Assembly (NCBI GenBank): GCA_007570785.1
Contig: ML660777.1
Span: forward strand, 5,154,587-5,218,586
Length of the DNA: 64,000 nucleotides
Reading direction: 5' to 3'
Source of the DNA: Antilocapra americana
Taxonomy: Eukaryota; Chordata; Mammalia; Artiodactyla; Antilocapridae
Below the pieces are notes generated by a model. It saw nothing but the letters and a program-made list of their open reading frames with translations. It was not told where the DNA came from and searched no databases. Position numbers and translations under genes: made by a program. This document shows positions 1 through 11,319 of this stretch, piece after piece. Every line of letters begins with the position of its first letter. The first letter of the stretch is position 1.

Positions 1-900
1 ATAAAGCAGTCTATAATAGGTAGAATAAATTATAAGTAAATAATAAGATGCAGTGATACTACTTAGACTGAGAGAGTGTGAACTAGTTAGCATTGTGCTT
101 TTTTTTTTGTATGAATCATATAAAATAGCTCATTATGTTATAGTTAAAAAAAGAATTTCTGTCAAGATTTACTTAGTTCTCTTCTCCTGCTAAACTCAAT
201 CTCCTTAAGGCCAGGGATGAACCTTACTGAGTAGCTTTCAAGTTCTTTTGATTTTAATCTAAATTAAGAAATGCATTATTACATCATAATGAGGACAAAC
301 ACATACTGAAAATAATTTCTCAAACAAAACCTATTTTATGGAAACTGTGATTTTTTTTATCCTTCATTTCAATGGAGAGAAAATGGTGATTGTGACCCAT
401 TAGTTTGATTTCATGACCCACCAATAATTTGTTAATCACTGTTTCAAAAACAGTACCTTATTAGGTTTTAGTTGGTAGTATTGAGTTGGCCACAAAGTTC
501 ATTTGGATTTTCCTGTAACATCTCACAACTCCTGGAACATAGTTGGCCTTCTGCAGATATTTATCAAATATATGAAGAATAATTCAGCTGAATAAGAAGG
601 AGCTGGAGTAAACTAGAGAAATTCTTTAGAGGCCGATTTTGTCCATTACTTATTGTCCTTTATTACTTAGTATTCCTGTTGGCTTCTGTTTGGAGTGTTC
701 CAAGACTGACTGAATTAAAATCTCTTTAGGTGGCAGGTGGGTTTTTCATTTTTTTTTTTTTAACATTTTTTGTTTTAAAATAGTTCCGGATTTACAAAAA
801 CGAAAAGTTGCAAAGGTAGCCAAGAGAGCTCCCAGTTACCCAGCACCCAGTTTCCCCCATTATTAATGTCTTTCATTTCTGTGGTACATTTGTCATGAAT
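1..900. other. Ancient repeat mosaic, no gene
   Basis: AT-rich sequence with a probable L2 relic (about 180-600, ending near 'ataTTTATCAAATATATGAA') interrupted by a mariner-like half. A scrap of a DNA transposon occurs at about 385-445 ('GACCCATTAG...CATGACCCACC', the same family as at 16.9 kb). L1-like 3' sequence begins at about 760. Confidence 0.4.
486..523. mobile_element. Half of a mariner-like MITE
   Basis: TTGGCCACAAAGTTCATTTG and the following bases resemble the terminal inverted repeat of a ruminant mariner-derived element (TTGGCCAAAAAGTTCGTTTG type). The partner half is missing. Identified by motif recall only. Confidence 0.45.
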
Positions 901-1373
901 GTTGTTGTTCAGTCACTCAGTCATGTCTGAGACCGCAGCACACTAGGCTTCCCTGTCCTTCGCTACCTCCTGGAGTTCACTCACACTCATGATTAGTGAG
1001 CCAATAATGAGATGTTATTAGTAACTACATTCCATACTATATTCAACTTTTATTAGTTTTTCTCCAGTGTCCTGTTTCTGCCCCAGAATCCCATCCAGGA
1101 TCGCATGTACCTTCAGGCCTCTCATCTCCCTAGGGACCCCTTTTTAGCGACAATATCGCACATTTTCCTTCTTTTGATGACTTTGACAGTTTTCAGAAGT
1201 ACTGGTCAGGAATTTTGTGTAGAGTCCCTTAATTTGGGTTTGTCTAGGTTTGTTCTCGTCACAATTAACTTGGGTTTGGGGGCAGAAGACCATAGTGAAT
1301 GTGACATGGCTATGGATGTTGACCTTGATCACCTGACTGAGATGGTATATTTCAGATTTCTCCACTGCATACG
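760..1373. repeat. Decayed L1-type 3' sequence (copy 1 of 3)
   Basis: It contains the segments '...CGGATTTACAAAAACG', 'GTTGCAAAGGTAGCC', 'CCAGGATCGCATGTACC', 'TTTGGGTTTGTCTAGGTTTG' and 'TTGACCTTGATCACCTG', in the same order as copies at 6.99-7.75 and 21.77-22.35 kb. It is interrupted by a BovB-like piece at 901 and ends at the Bov-tA at 1374. The family is probably an old L1M 3' region; orientation is not assigned. Confidence 0.5.
901..993. mobile_element. BovB/ART2A-like fragment
   Basis: GTTGTTGTTCAGTCACTCAG followed by 'GCAGCACACTAGGCTTCCCT' and 'CTCCTGGAGTTCACTC' is the ruminant BovB/ART2A 3' end, here a short truncated copy nested in the L1-like sequence. Confidence 0.7.
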
Positions 1374-1590
1374 AGCTATGTCACTTCAGTCGTGTCTAAT
1401 TCTCTTCAACCCCATGGACTGTGTCCTTCCAGGCTCCTCTGTCCATGGGATTCTCCAGGCAAGAATACTGGAGTGGGCTGCCATTTCCTTCTCCAGGGGA
1501 TTTTCCAGATACAGGGATCAAACCTGCCTCTCTGAAGGTCTCCTGTATTGGCAGGCAGGTTCTTTACCACGGGCGCCACCTGGAAAGCCC
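1374..1590 (-). mobile_element. Bov-tA SINE
   Basis: A nearly full copy in reverse: BovA part ('ATTCTCCAGGCAAGAATACT', 'TGCCATTTCCTTCTCCAGGG') then the tRNA-derived head ending 'CACCTGGAAAGCCC'. It is inserted in the old L1-like sequence. Confidence 0.92.
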
Positions 1591-1618
1591 ATTGTAATGT
1601 TACGGTTTTTCCCCCTTT

Positions 1619-2101
1619 CCATACTGTACACTTTAAAAAATTAATTTATTTTTAAATTGAAGTATAATTGCTTTACAGTGTTTTGTTAGTTTCTGTTGCA
1701 CAACAACGTGAATCAGCTCTGTGTATACATGTGTCCTCACCCTCTTGGACCTCCATCCCACTCCCAGTCCAACCCTCTACATCATCACAGAGCACTGAGC
1801 TGAGCTCTCTGTTATATAGCAGCTTCCCTCTAGCTAGCTGTGTTACACATGGTACTATATATATGTCAATGCTACTCTCTCAATTCATCCCACCCACTCC
1901 TTCCCTGCTCTGTGTATCCACAAGTCCATTCTCTATGCCCACGGCTCTCTTCCCACCCTTCTAAATAAGTTTATCAGTACCACTTTTCTAGATTCCATGT
2001 ATGTGTGTTTTCTCTTTCTGACTTGCTTTACTCTGTATGACAGACTCCAGGTTCATCCACATCACTATAAATGACCCAGCTCCATCCCATACTGTACACT
2101 T
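1619..2101 (-). mobile_element. 5'-truncated artiodactyl L1 with 15-bp target-site duplication
   Basis: A perfect direct repeat CCATACTGTACACTT (1619-1633 and 2087-2101) flanks about 450 bp of L1 3' sequence in reverse orientation. The insert begins with an AT-rich tail and 'TTTAAATTGAAGTATAATTG' and ends with 'TTCATCCACATCACTATAAA'. The intact duplication marks a comparatively young insertion. ORF1 is absent and ORF2 is absent or confined to a trace at the truncated end. Confidence 0.85.
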
Positions 2102-2121
2102 GGGAAGAAAGTCGCTGTGTG

Positions 2122-2325
2122 CAGGCTTCCCAGGTGGTGCAGTGATGAAAAACCCGCCTGCCGATGTATTAGACGCAGGTTCAATCCCCGGGTTGGGAAA
2201 AATCCCCTGGAGAAGGAAATGGCAACCCATTTCTTGCCCAGAAAATCCCATGGACAGAGGAGTCTGGCTGGCTATAGTCCATAGGGTTGCGAAGAGTCGG
2301 ACATGACAGCGTGCAGGTGCGCAGC
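2122..2325 (+). mobile_element. Bov-tA SINE
   Basis: The tRNA-derived head 'GGCTTCCCAGGTGGTGCAGT...CAGGTTCAATCCC' is followed by the BovA body 'TGGAGAAGGAAATGGCAACC' and 'GAGTCGGACATGAC'. The B-box-like GGTTCAATCC is retained but it is not a functional tRNA gene. Confidence 0.92.
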
Positions 2326-3080
2326 CCACACCTAAGCGGGGGGTGGCGGTGGGGGTTATGCTCTACCTTCTTGAGAACAGAGTGGCTACACACGTTATTT
2401 GGGCTTCTCCCGCACAGAATCTGCTTATTCTCTGTCATGTACATACTTATTTATATCAGCATGGGGTCATACTGATGTAAATGGATGTTTATTTTATACT
2501 TTGGCTTGTAAGTCAACACAATGTGAATTATTTTGTTTGTTCAAAATAACCCAGTTTTGGTTATTGGAAACTGTTTTAGGTTGACTCCTGTGTCCCCTTG
2601 AGCTATTGCCATCCTCATTTTGTTTTTGAGCACTTCCCTACTTCCTGGCAGTACAAGATGCTCTGGGTTTATCTTGTTTACTCCCTATCCCAGTCCTAGA
2701 ATCAGCAGCTTCTCAAAGGGGGCCAATTCCTTTTATCAGAGGATGTTATTGGGAAAGAAAGATCTAAGCGCTGGGTGTGTTCTCTGCTTTGGTGTGTCAT
2801 TGCATCTGGGTCTTCTCAGAGATAGGATATATGAACCTGCGTATTAAACATATCTCTAACTATTTCAGTATCCATCTGTATCTTTGTGAAGCTAAACATG
2901 AGCTCATAATGATATCTCTGACTCTAATCCAGTATGACATGGTTTATTCTTTCCTTCCTCTTTCTCATCAACACTGGGACAAGCTTGGTTCTCATCCTCT
3001 CTCTCGAACAGTGGGAGAAACTTGGTTCCCATTATCCACCATCTATTTACCAGCTTTTCATTCCAGTGTATGATTCCAGA

Positions 3081-3313
3081 CCTTTTAATTTGTTGTTGTT
3101 GTTCAGTTGCTAACTCATGTCTGATTCTTGGCAACTCCATGGACTCTCGCCTGCTAGGTTCCTCTGTCCATGGGTTTCCCAGGCAAGAGTATTGGAGTGG
3201 GTTGCCATTTACTTCTCCAGAGGATCTTCCCAACCCAGGGATCGAACCCGTGTCTCTTGCTTGACAGGCGAATTCTTTACCACTGAGCTATTAGGGAAGT
3301 CCTTTTAATTTGT
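3081..3313 (-). mobile_element. Bov-tA SINE with perfect 13-bp target-site duplication
   Basis: CCTTTTAATTTGT occurs at 3081-3093 and 3301-3313. Between them is a reverse Bov-tA with a (TTG)n start, the BovA body and a tRNA head ending 'TTAGGGAAGT'. Confidence 0.95.
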
Positions 3314-4216
3314 ACCCTATGGGAAACAACTTTTCCAACTAGAGTTCAATTCATACAGTTCCTTTTGTCTTTAGTCCTTTTCAAAGTCTCTTAGGTCATC
3401 ACCCTTTTTATCCAAGCTCCTTCAGTGAATTTATGCCATACATTAGTAATAGATTCTTTTCACAGTCTGCATTCCATTCTGGGACTGCTTGACCTCCTGG
3501 TTGATTATTTTTTAAGTTTGCATACATTAAGGTTTACTTTTTAATGCCACATAATTCTATGGGTTTTTATCAAGTGCTTAGTGTTACGTATCCACTACTA
3601 CATTACTATCCAGAATAGCTTCACTGTCCTTCTGTGCTTTACTGAGTCAGTACTCTTGCCTCTCCAAACCGGTGAATTCAATCTGGTTTTCATCTTTACA
3701 GTGTTCCCTTTATTTCAGAATGTTATATGAGTGCAATCATAACAGTATGTAGTCTTTTGAAACTGGATACTTTTATTTAGCAATATGAGGTAAGATTCTT
3801 CTATGTTGTTGCATGAGTTAGTAGCTCATTCCTTCTGACTATTGAATAATATTCTGGAGTGTAAATGCATCATACTTTATCCATTCATCTGCTGAAGGAT
3901 ACCTTGCTCCCAGTCTTTAGTGATTATGAATGAAGTTGCTATAAACTTTCATCTACGTGTTTTTTGGCAGCTATAAATTTTCCCATCAGTTGGGTAAATA
4001 CCAAAGAGGACAATGGTATGTCTATACTTAGTTTTGTAATAAACTGTCAAACTGTCTTCCAAAGTGGCCATACCATTCTGCATTCTCACTAGCAATGATG
4101 GACTCTTGCTCTGCAACCTTGTCAGAATTTGGTACTGTCAGGTTTTTGGATTTTAGCTGTTCCAATAAATAAGTAGTCGCATCTTATGTTAATTTGCATT
4201 TCCCTAATGACAAATG

Positions 4217-4415
4217 GGCTTCCCAGGTGGTGCTGGTGGTAGAGAACCCACCTGCCAATGCAGGAGATGCGGGTTTGATCCCTGGATTGGAAATGTCCTC
4301 TGCAGAAGGAAATGGCAACCCACTCCAGTATTCTTGCCTGGAGGATCCCATGGACAGAGGAGCCTGATGGGGTTGCAAAGAGTTGGACACAACTGAAGCA
4401 ACTTAGCAGCAGCAG
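4217..4415 (+). mobile_element. Bov-tA SINE
   Basis: Full head-to-tail Bov-tA nested in L1. Imperfect 9-bp duplication TGACAAATG (4208-4216) / TGACAAGTG (4416-4424). Confidence 0.93.
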
Positions 4416-4541
4416 TGACAAGTGACATTGAGCATCTTTTCATAGGCTCAGATGCCCTCTGTGTATCTCCTTCAGTGAAGTGCCTGTTCACATCTTTTGC
4501 CCATCTTTTTAACTGACTGGTGTTCTTGTTTTAAGTACTCT

Positions 4542-4787
4542 TTTTGTATATCTGGCGACTTCCCTGGTGGCTCAGACAGTAAAAGCGTCTGCCTACAATG
4601 CGGGAGATCCGGTCTCCATCCCTGGGTGGGGAAGATCCCCTGGAGAAGGAAATGGCAACCCACTCTAGTACTCTTGCCTGGAAAATCACATGGATGGAGA
4701 AGCTTGGTAGGCTACAATCCATGGGGTCTCAAAGAGTCGGACACGACTGAGCAACTTCACTTTCTTTTCTTTTCTTTTGTATATCTG
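4542..4787 (+). mobile_element. Bov-tA SINE with perfect 13-bp target-site duplication
   Basis: TTTTGTATATCTG at 4542-4554 and 4775-4787 flanks a full Bov-tA (4555-4774) that ends in a short TTTTC-type tail. It is the second insertion into the same L1. Confidence 0.95.
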
Positions 4788-4875
4788 AGTATAAGTCACT
4801 TATTAGATATGTGATTTGCATATATTTTCTCCCAGTCTGTGTCTTGTACTGGGACTGTGCGTTTTTAAAAAGTTC

Positions 4876-5878
4876 TTTGGGTGATTCTGAATCTCTAGTC
4901 CAAAGCCCCAGGACTGAGTAAAATAGGAGAGCTGGATCACCTCTTCAGCTCCCTTCTCCCCTTCCTTTGCATTTCTCACTAGTCAGCCTCTCTGGGCCTT
5001 GATGGCCTCATTCGTAGAATATTAAGTTACCTTTTGGAGAGTAGGTATCTTTCAGTTTTCAATTCTATGATTCCGTGATCACCTGACCTTTTGAAACCCT
5101 CCTGGAATGCTACCAGTATACAGTTAGATCTCCTTACCTTTCTAATTGCTTTCACAAAGGAAAAGAACTGCCTGATCTAGACATTGCGAGTCTTTTATTT
5201 CATTGTGGAATTTTATTACTCCCACTGCCTAAAACTCAACTGTTATGGTGGCATACCAGAGTGAAATAAATCTGTCAGTAACTTTAAAATTACAGTAGGA
5301 CAAAAATCTACTGGATCATGTCTCAAAGGTACTGCTTCCAGAAATGGCCTCCGTGTTTACCATGCATTATAAACTTTGTACACTTGTAGGCAGGTGAGAA
5401 AACAACTTGGCAGTTTAGAATTTCTCTCTATCCTTCCTCCATGTAGCTAGTCCATCATTAAAAAGCAAACCCTATTTCTCTAAAAGCTGGGTTTTGTTTT
5501 CCTGCAAATATGTCTCCTGAAAGGCAGAACAGAGAAACTGCAAGTTATTAGACTCACAAAGAGGAAGCGTACAGTATCTTGAAGATTATCTACAGGTGGA
5601 ATACTTTTAGATATTAATTCAACCTTAGAGCAGTAACACAGAAGTTACCGTAGTAATTGCTAAAGTTTCCTAATAAAATTGAACTTGTGGAGGCTCTCAC
5701 TCCATCACGTGGTGTTATTATAAATGTGGGATGTGGAGACCCTTTTTCAACTTCAATATTAGCTCAGTGCATTATAAACTCAAACCTCATAGTCAGAAAG
5801 CCTTGTTACTCATTTAGTTTCTGTCTCTGGCCTCTGCCACTATGCCCATGTTGTCTTATCTTAATGATTTTGTGGGAG
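4876..5878. other. No gene seen
   Basis: About 1 kb of AT-rich sequence without recognisable exon. A degraded MIR/L2-like stretch may be present at 4890-5080 ('CTCTGGGCCTTGATGGCCTC'). Confidence 0.5.
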
Positions 5879-6075
5879 TAGCATAGCACAGACTCTGGAA
5901 TTAAGAGAGTTTTTTCATTACTTATTAGCTGAGAGATTTTTGGCAAGTTCCTTAACCTCCCTAAACTGTTTACTCATGTGTATCATAATAATAATGTGCC
6001 TACTTGAATTCCTGTGTCAAATAAACTAATATAACCTAAAGGGGGTTTGGTGCAGTGCCTGGCATACATTTGCTG
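5879..6075 (+). repeat. MIR SINE
   Basis: 'GCACAGACTCTGGAATTAAG', 'TTGGCAAGTTCCTTAACCTC' and 'GTGCAGTGCCTGGCATACAT' are in MIR order. A (CTG)5 run follows at 6071-6087. Confidence 0.8.
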
Positions 6076-6087
6076 CTGCTGCTGCTG

Positions 6088-6985
6088 GTTTACATGAAGT
6101 CACCTGGGTATTGTACTTTAAGTGAGAAGATCAGAAGACCAAAGACATTTCAGGAACCTGTGGAAGAGACTATATTTTAAATTATCTGGCAAAATCACCC
6201 TTACCTTCTGAAGAGGTCAGAAATAAAGGTCAGAGCATTAACGGAAAAGCCCGGAGAGAAGGGTACCATTGACACTGATGGAAAGGGTCATTCCAAGCAG
6301 GAAGGGTGGGGAATTACACCAGAGGCTGCAGAGAGATCCCAGACAAAAGACTTTCCATTGGCTTAGGAGTCTAGAAGCGCATCAGTGGAGGGAAAGGACA
6401 GGAGGCAAGGATTGTTGACAGGTAGTTCAAAAGTGAGGCATGAAGGATGCTAAAAAGTAGAGCGCCCAAGTGGAGGCTATACTCAAGAAGCTTGAAGGGG
6501 AAATGGGATTATAAAATGTGTCTAGAGGAGATCTGGGATGTGAGTTTTAATATTTTTGTAAGTTGGGTTAAATTTGAATAAGTTGGGAGAGGAGAAAGAG
6601 CAAATGGAGAGTTGAAGATGGGAGTTTGAGGAGATACAGAATGCTGACTGATTGAATAATTTTTTTTTAAAAGACAAGTGATATTGACAAGCTTATAAGG
6701 AGTAGGAAGGCAAGGAAGGGGAGAGTTTGTTCTTGATAATCTCAGATTTCCAGGAAGTAGGAAAATGGTGGTGGTGGGGATTTTGAGACAGTTTGCAGAG
6801 GGGGATGAAAGGTTAGACAAGCTACCCATCAAATGAGGTTGAGCTGATCATGCAATATCCATCCTCATGAATGTCTTCATTTGTGGGAGCTTTCCCAGTA
6901 TTTCTCAGCAGAATATGGGAGTGTCATAATCAGGTGGTTGAATCTGACCTTGTGTTTTTAATAATTTTTTGTGGTTTTAAAGCTT
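6088..6985. other. No gene seen; purine-rich unique sequence
   Basis: A purine-rich stretch with GGA/GAA composition. No splice-flanked open frame or repeat family that I can name. Confidence 0.5.
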
Positions 6986-7750
6986 TTCAAAGTAAAAAAA
7001 AAAAAAAGAATGAATTCCCCCTATACCCTTGGCATGGGCTCACCAATTGTTAACATTTTTCCGCATTTGCTTTATCACTTTCATATATAATAATGATGTT
7101 GTTGAACTGTTTGAGAGTTAGATTTTATGACTGCCTAATCTTAAACACTCCAGCATTTATCTCCTAGGAACAATGACATTCTTCATAACCACATAACAAT
7201 CATTACACTCAAGAAGTTTAACATATTCAAAGTACAGTTATTCAATGAACAGTCCATATCTAAGTTTCTTCAAATATATTTATAACTTAAAGAAATCCAG
7301 AATTTTTAGATCCAAGTATTGCACTCAGTGTAGTGTTTTTCATCTCATTTAATCTGGAAAAGTTTTTAAGCCTTACTCCGTCTTTCATAACATTGATATT
7401 TTTGGAGCATACAGTCTAGTCATTTATTTTTGAAGATCCATCAATTTTGGTTTTTCTGTTTTCTCACTGTAAAACTTGGGTTTGTGTTTTTAGCAAGAAT
7501 ACTATGTAAGTGATGTGTTCTTACCCGGTGTGTTTCATCAAGAGGCACACTCAGCTTGTTCTATTGTTGGTGATACTAAATTCGATAACTTGAGTTGGCA
7601 TCTGTTAGGTTCCTTTGCTGAAAAGTTACTGTTTTTACCCTTTAAATGAAGAAGTAATTTGTAGGGAGATAGATGCTTGGAAACTATGTAGACTATGGAA
7701 ATATCCTGTTTTTACTCACTAGGTAAAGGTGTAGGAGTTTATATGTTAAA
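6986..7750. repeat. Decayed L1-type 3' sequence (copy 2 of 3)
   Basis: 'TTAACATTTTTCCGCATTTG', 'GTTGAACTGTTTGAGAGTTA', 'CTTAAACACTCCAGCATTTA' and 'GAAATATCCTGTTTTTACTC' follow the same order as copies at 0.76 and 21.77 kb; this is the most complete of the three. Confidence 0.55.
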
Positions 7751-7807
7751 GCAGAATCTTAGGACTCACTGGGGACATTCTGGGAGGAGGAGGAAAATAT
7801 ATCTTCT

Positions 7808-8021
7808 GATGATATTGTTTAGTTGCTAAGTCGTGTCCGACTCTTTTGAGACTCCATGAATTGAAGCCTGCCAGTCTCCTCTGTCTGTGGGATTTCCCAG
7901 GCAAGAATACTGGAGTGGGTTGCCATTTCCTTCTTCAGGGCATCTTCTCCACCCAGAGATTGAACTCGAATCTCCTGCATTGGCAGGTGGATCCTTTACC
8001 ACCGAGCCACCTGGGAAGCAC
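7808..8021 (-). mobile_element. Bov-tA SINE
   Basis: Reverse copy: 'TTAGTTGCTAAGTCGTGTCC', 'GCAAGAATACTGGAGTGGGT', then the head ending 'ACCTGGGAAGCA'. No clear target duplication. Confidence 0.93.
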
Positions 8022-9980
8022 ATGTAATTATTGATGAAGTTCAAGGACTAAGAGTTCAAGGGATCAGACTGCTAATTCTGAAAAGGAAAATTTTAAATAA
8101 GATGGACAATAAAGAATATGATGAAGCAGTTATGCAATTAATGCAAGGCAGTTCATTGTTGTAATTTTTAAATGTTTTTTAAAAGTTTTAATGAAAAGTA
8201 TATGATAGATTTAAAGTGAAATAAATATATGGGCCCCCAGTTCAGTCTTTTGATGTCCAGTAATTCTCCTCTTTTAATCCTCTTCCTTTATGGATCTCTG
8301 AGTCTGCATCTTTCTCAGTTCAGTTTATCCGGTTATTATCCAGATAATAAATAACTTTCTGGTTTCCTCTAGGGTGGAGATGGCATGTTTTTCTGACTAC
8401 AGAGGGACCGGTCACCCAGTTGCTCTGTATGCAAAGTAAAAACATTCAACCAACACTTTCCTGACAGCCTCATATCTTGACTTATTCTCTGGCGTTGCTG
8501 TGTGTCCAGCCCCTGGGTGGGGAGGGGGCCCGTCTCCATTCCTAAGTCTGTTATTGCTGTTGCATTTGCTTTTGGTCTTTCAAAATCTGTTGAACTCTCT
8601 CCAAGACAGCTCATGTCTCTCCTCTGATGTCCTTGTTTTTGAGGATGTCTGGAAAAGAGATAAGATAAATAGATAGAGCCATCATCCCCATATTCTGAAA
8701 TGGGGATGATTTATGAAAATCATAAATAAATTATGAAAAGCCTCTACCACCTTCCCTATTTCTTGTGTCATCTTGCTTATTGCCATTGAATTTTGTGATG
8801 AAATTTTAATTATAGTAGAGAGAAAAACAGAATAACTATCAACATTTGGTATTTGTACACTGCTTTTATTTCTTTGCTCCAAAGGCCAGCCTTTGGTCAG
8901 TCATTGTCAGCTTACTTTTTTTTTCATGCCACATGAAACAGGAATGAAAATTGATGCCATTGATTCTACTTGAAATCACTTCTGACCAGTTCTGGTTGCT
9001 TATTAATAAAAGGTGAAAGTTTGGAGTTGTATCTTCATTTGATGTTGTATTTTCATTTCTTAAAACTTTAGAATTCATATCCACATTTTATATAACTTGA
9101 ATTATATCAGTACATTTTTCTATAGAAATAGAAAGCACATAGCTGCTTAAATCAGTGGGGCATCCTTATTAACTTCTTTGAGAGCCACAAGTGGCCATAT
9201 TCTTCCATCTCATGTACCGTCTTGGTCTTTAGTATGTAACTAAGAATCATGATTATTTTGTTGCTCTGTCCAACATGTATGTAACAGAAAATCTTTGCCA
9301 CATAATATAAAAAATATTGACATTTATCAGACATTGCCTTGTGAGCTTACTATGCTCATCAATTACCAGTCAGTTGAAGAAAGAAATGGACATTAGTCAG
9401 TGTTGCTTTGGGAAATATAAAAAGATGTTCTCATGGAGGCCTGTTTGAGGAAGTGATACCTAGATGGAGAAGTCATTGCAAATATCGACAAGAGTAGGGA
9501 AGGGGGAAGAAATCCCATGAGCCAAGAATTAAAGTCTCTCAAAAAAGAGAAGTGACTTGAAGGTTGAGAGGGAGTAGCATATGGCCAGTGAGAGGTTGTC
9601 TGGCCAGAAGCCATGGGCCTCAGAAGAACTATGTTTATATGGATTTGAGGGTTGTGTTTCGTTTAGAGAAAATTAAATCTAGCAGCACCTATTGAATATT
9701 TGTTAAGTTGAATTTACTAGAAGATAAAGTGTTATGATTTAAATGTTAAACATAATGCAAACTGTGTAATGAAAGAACACTGGATTAGGAGTTAGAGGAT
9801 TTGAGTTTCATCTCTGTCATCTAAATCCTCCAGGTGAGAAAATGAATTGACAAAGTACAAACCAGTACTAATGAAACAGTCATCAAAAGCAGAAGGTGAT
9901 TTCTAATTCAAACTGCTATGGGTGAAGAGAAAAACAGTCTCCTGTAATTTCTTTTTTCCCCATTCCATTCAAGGAAGACT
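8022..9980. other. No gene seen; hairpin pair at 8681-8726
   Basis: Mostly AT-rich sequence. It contains two adjacent perfect inverted repeats (8681-8691/8700-8710 and 8710-8716/8720-8726). Some of 8370-8620 may be old transposon sequence but I cannot name it. Confidence 0.45.
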
Positions 9981-10069
9981 AGGAATATTTCTTTTAAACT
10001 TTGCTGAGTTCAATGTACATCTATAACAAAATCCAGCTATTTTAAGTGTATCATTTGGGGAGGTATGAG

Positions 10070-10072
10070 ATA

Positions 10073-10105
<33 letters not shown>
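10070..10105. repeat. (TA)n/poly-T microsatellite
   Basis: An alternating TA run of about 20 bases followed by about 16 T, within the antisense L1 3' end. Confidence 0.95.
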
Positions 10106-10748
10106 CAGGTGATAGTCTCACTGATCAAGATATAGAACATTCCTATCCTTCAAAGCTCCTTCATGTTCCTCCTCCATCCACTCTGGGAAACCACTGGTCT
10201 GCTTTTTGTCACTTTGTTAGACTTTCTACCTAAAATTTCATATAAATGGAATCACACAGTATATATATCTTTTATATATGTAGCTTCTTTTACTCAGCAT
10301 AATGTTTTTAGAGTTACCTATGAGGTAATTGTATGTTTGCTCATTTTCCTACTGACTTTGGGGTTGTTTTCAGTTCGGGGCTAACATGAATATTTGTGTA
10401 TAAGTCTTTGTGTAGACATATTATTAATTCTCTTGGATAAATACCTAGGAATAGGATGGCAGGGTCATGTAGTAAATGCATGTTTAACGTTAAATGAAAC
10501 TTTCAGTTTTCCAGAGTGGTTGTACCATTTTATATTCCCACCAACAATGTCTGAGAATTCTAGTTTTCTCCCTTATTGGCAGCACTTGATATTGTTAGTC
10601 TTCTAAGATTTAGCCATTCCAGTTAGTATGTATGATATTTTATTATGGTTTTAATTTGCATTAGTCATGGAGGAAATGATGTCGAGGGTCATTTGTGTGC
10701 TTATTGGCCATTCGTATGTCTTCTTTGGTGAACTGTGTTTTTAAGTCT

Positions 10749-10925
10749 GGAGCTAGTGGTAAAACCCCACCTGCCAACGCAGGGGACATAAAAGAGACAG
10801 TTTCGATCCCTGGGTTGGGAAGATCCCCTGGAGGAGGGCATGGAAACCCACTCCAGTATTCTTGCCCTCGTGGGCTACAGCCTATAGGGTTGCAAAGAGT
10901 CGGACATGACTAAGCAACTAATGCA
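10749..10925 (+). mobile_element. Bov-tA SINE (5'-truncated, internally deleted)
   Basis: It starts within the tRNA head ('GCTAGTGGTAAAACCCCACC'), has an extra 'CATAAAAGAGACAG', and lacks about 25 bp between 'TATTCTTGCC' and 'GTGGGCTACAG'. It is nested in L1. Confidence 0.88.
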
Positions 10926-11319
10926 TGAGTGCCCAGTTTTATTACATTGTTTATCTTTGTATTGTATGAGTTCTTCAAATACTGTGTATGATGTTAAGTG
11001 TAAGTTTCTTTCTCCATACAGATAACCAGTTCCCATACCATTTCTCTTTTTCCAGTGGAATTATGTTGTATCTCTGTCCAAAATCTATAGATCATATACG
11101 TATAGGTCTATTTCTGGACTCAATGTATGGTTCCATTTTTCCTTATGCCATCCGGACTTAATTATGGTAGCTTTGTAGTAGGCCTTAAAATCAGGTAGTG
11201 TAAGTCTCCCAACTTTGTTCTGCTTTTTCATTTTCACTCTTGTTGGTTCATTCCCGTGTGAAGTTTAAAGTCAGCTTGTCAATTTCCACAGCAAGGGTAC
11301 TGTGATTTTGCATATTATA

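Larger units (their letters stand above)
3510..4875 (-). mobile_element. Decayed L1 3' region, interrupted by two SINEs
   Basis: Reverse L1 3' sequence is recognisable from 'GAATAATATTCTGGAGTGTA', 'CATTCATCTGCTGAAGG', 'CAAAGTGGCCATACCATTCT' and 'TTTGCATTTCCCTAATGA'. It is split by SINEs at 4217-4415 and 4555-4774, after which the L1 resumes ('GTATAAGTCACTTATTAGAT'). Confidence 0.8.
9985..11310 (-). mobile_element. Decayed L1 (3' UTR to ORF2) in reverse
   Basis: 'CATATAAATGGAATCACACA', 'CTTGGATAAATACCTAGGAA', 'TTCCAGAGTGGTTGTACC', 'CCCACCAACAATG' and, after a nested SINE, 'TATTTCTGGACTCAATGTAT' and 'GTCAATTTCCACAGCAAG' are antisense L1 in the correct order. Frames are broken throughout. Confidence 0.82.

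Noticed and set aside
1105..1644. 179-codon + strand open frame
   Set aside because: It runs through old L1-like sequence into a reverse Bov-tA SINE; its C-terminal half is the translated SINE consensus.
2122..2210. tRNA-like A/B-box sequence
   Set aside because: It is the tRNA-derived head of a Bov-tA SINE; it lacks a foldable acceptor stem and recurs in every Bov-tA copy.
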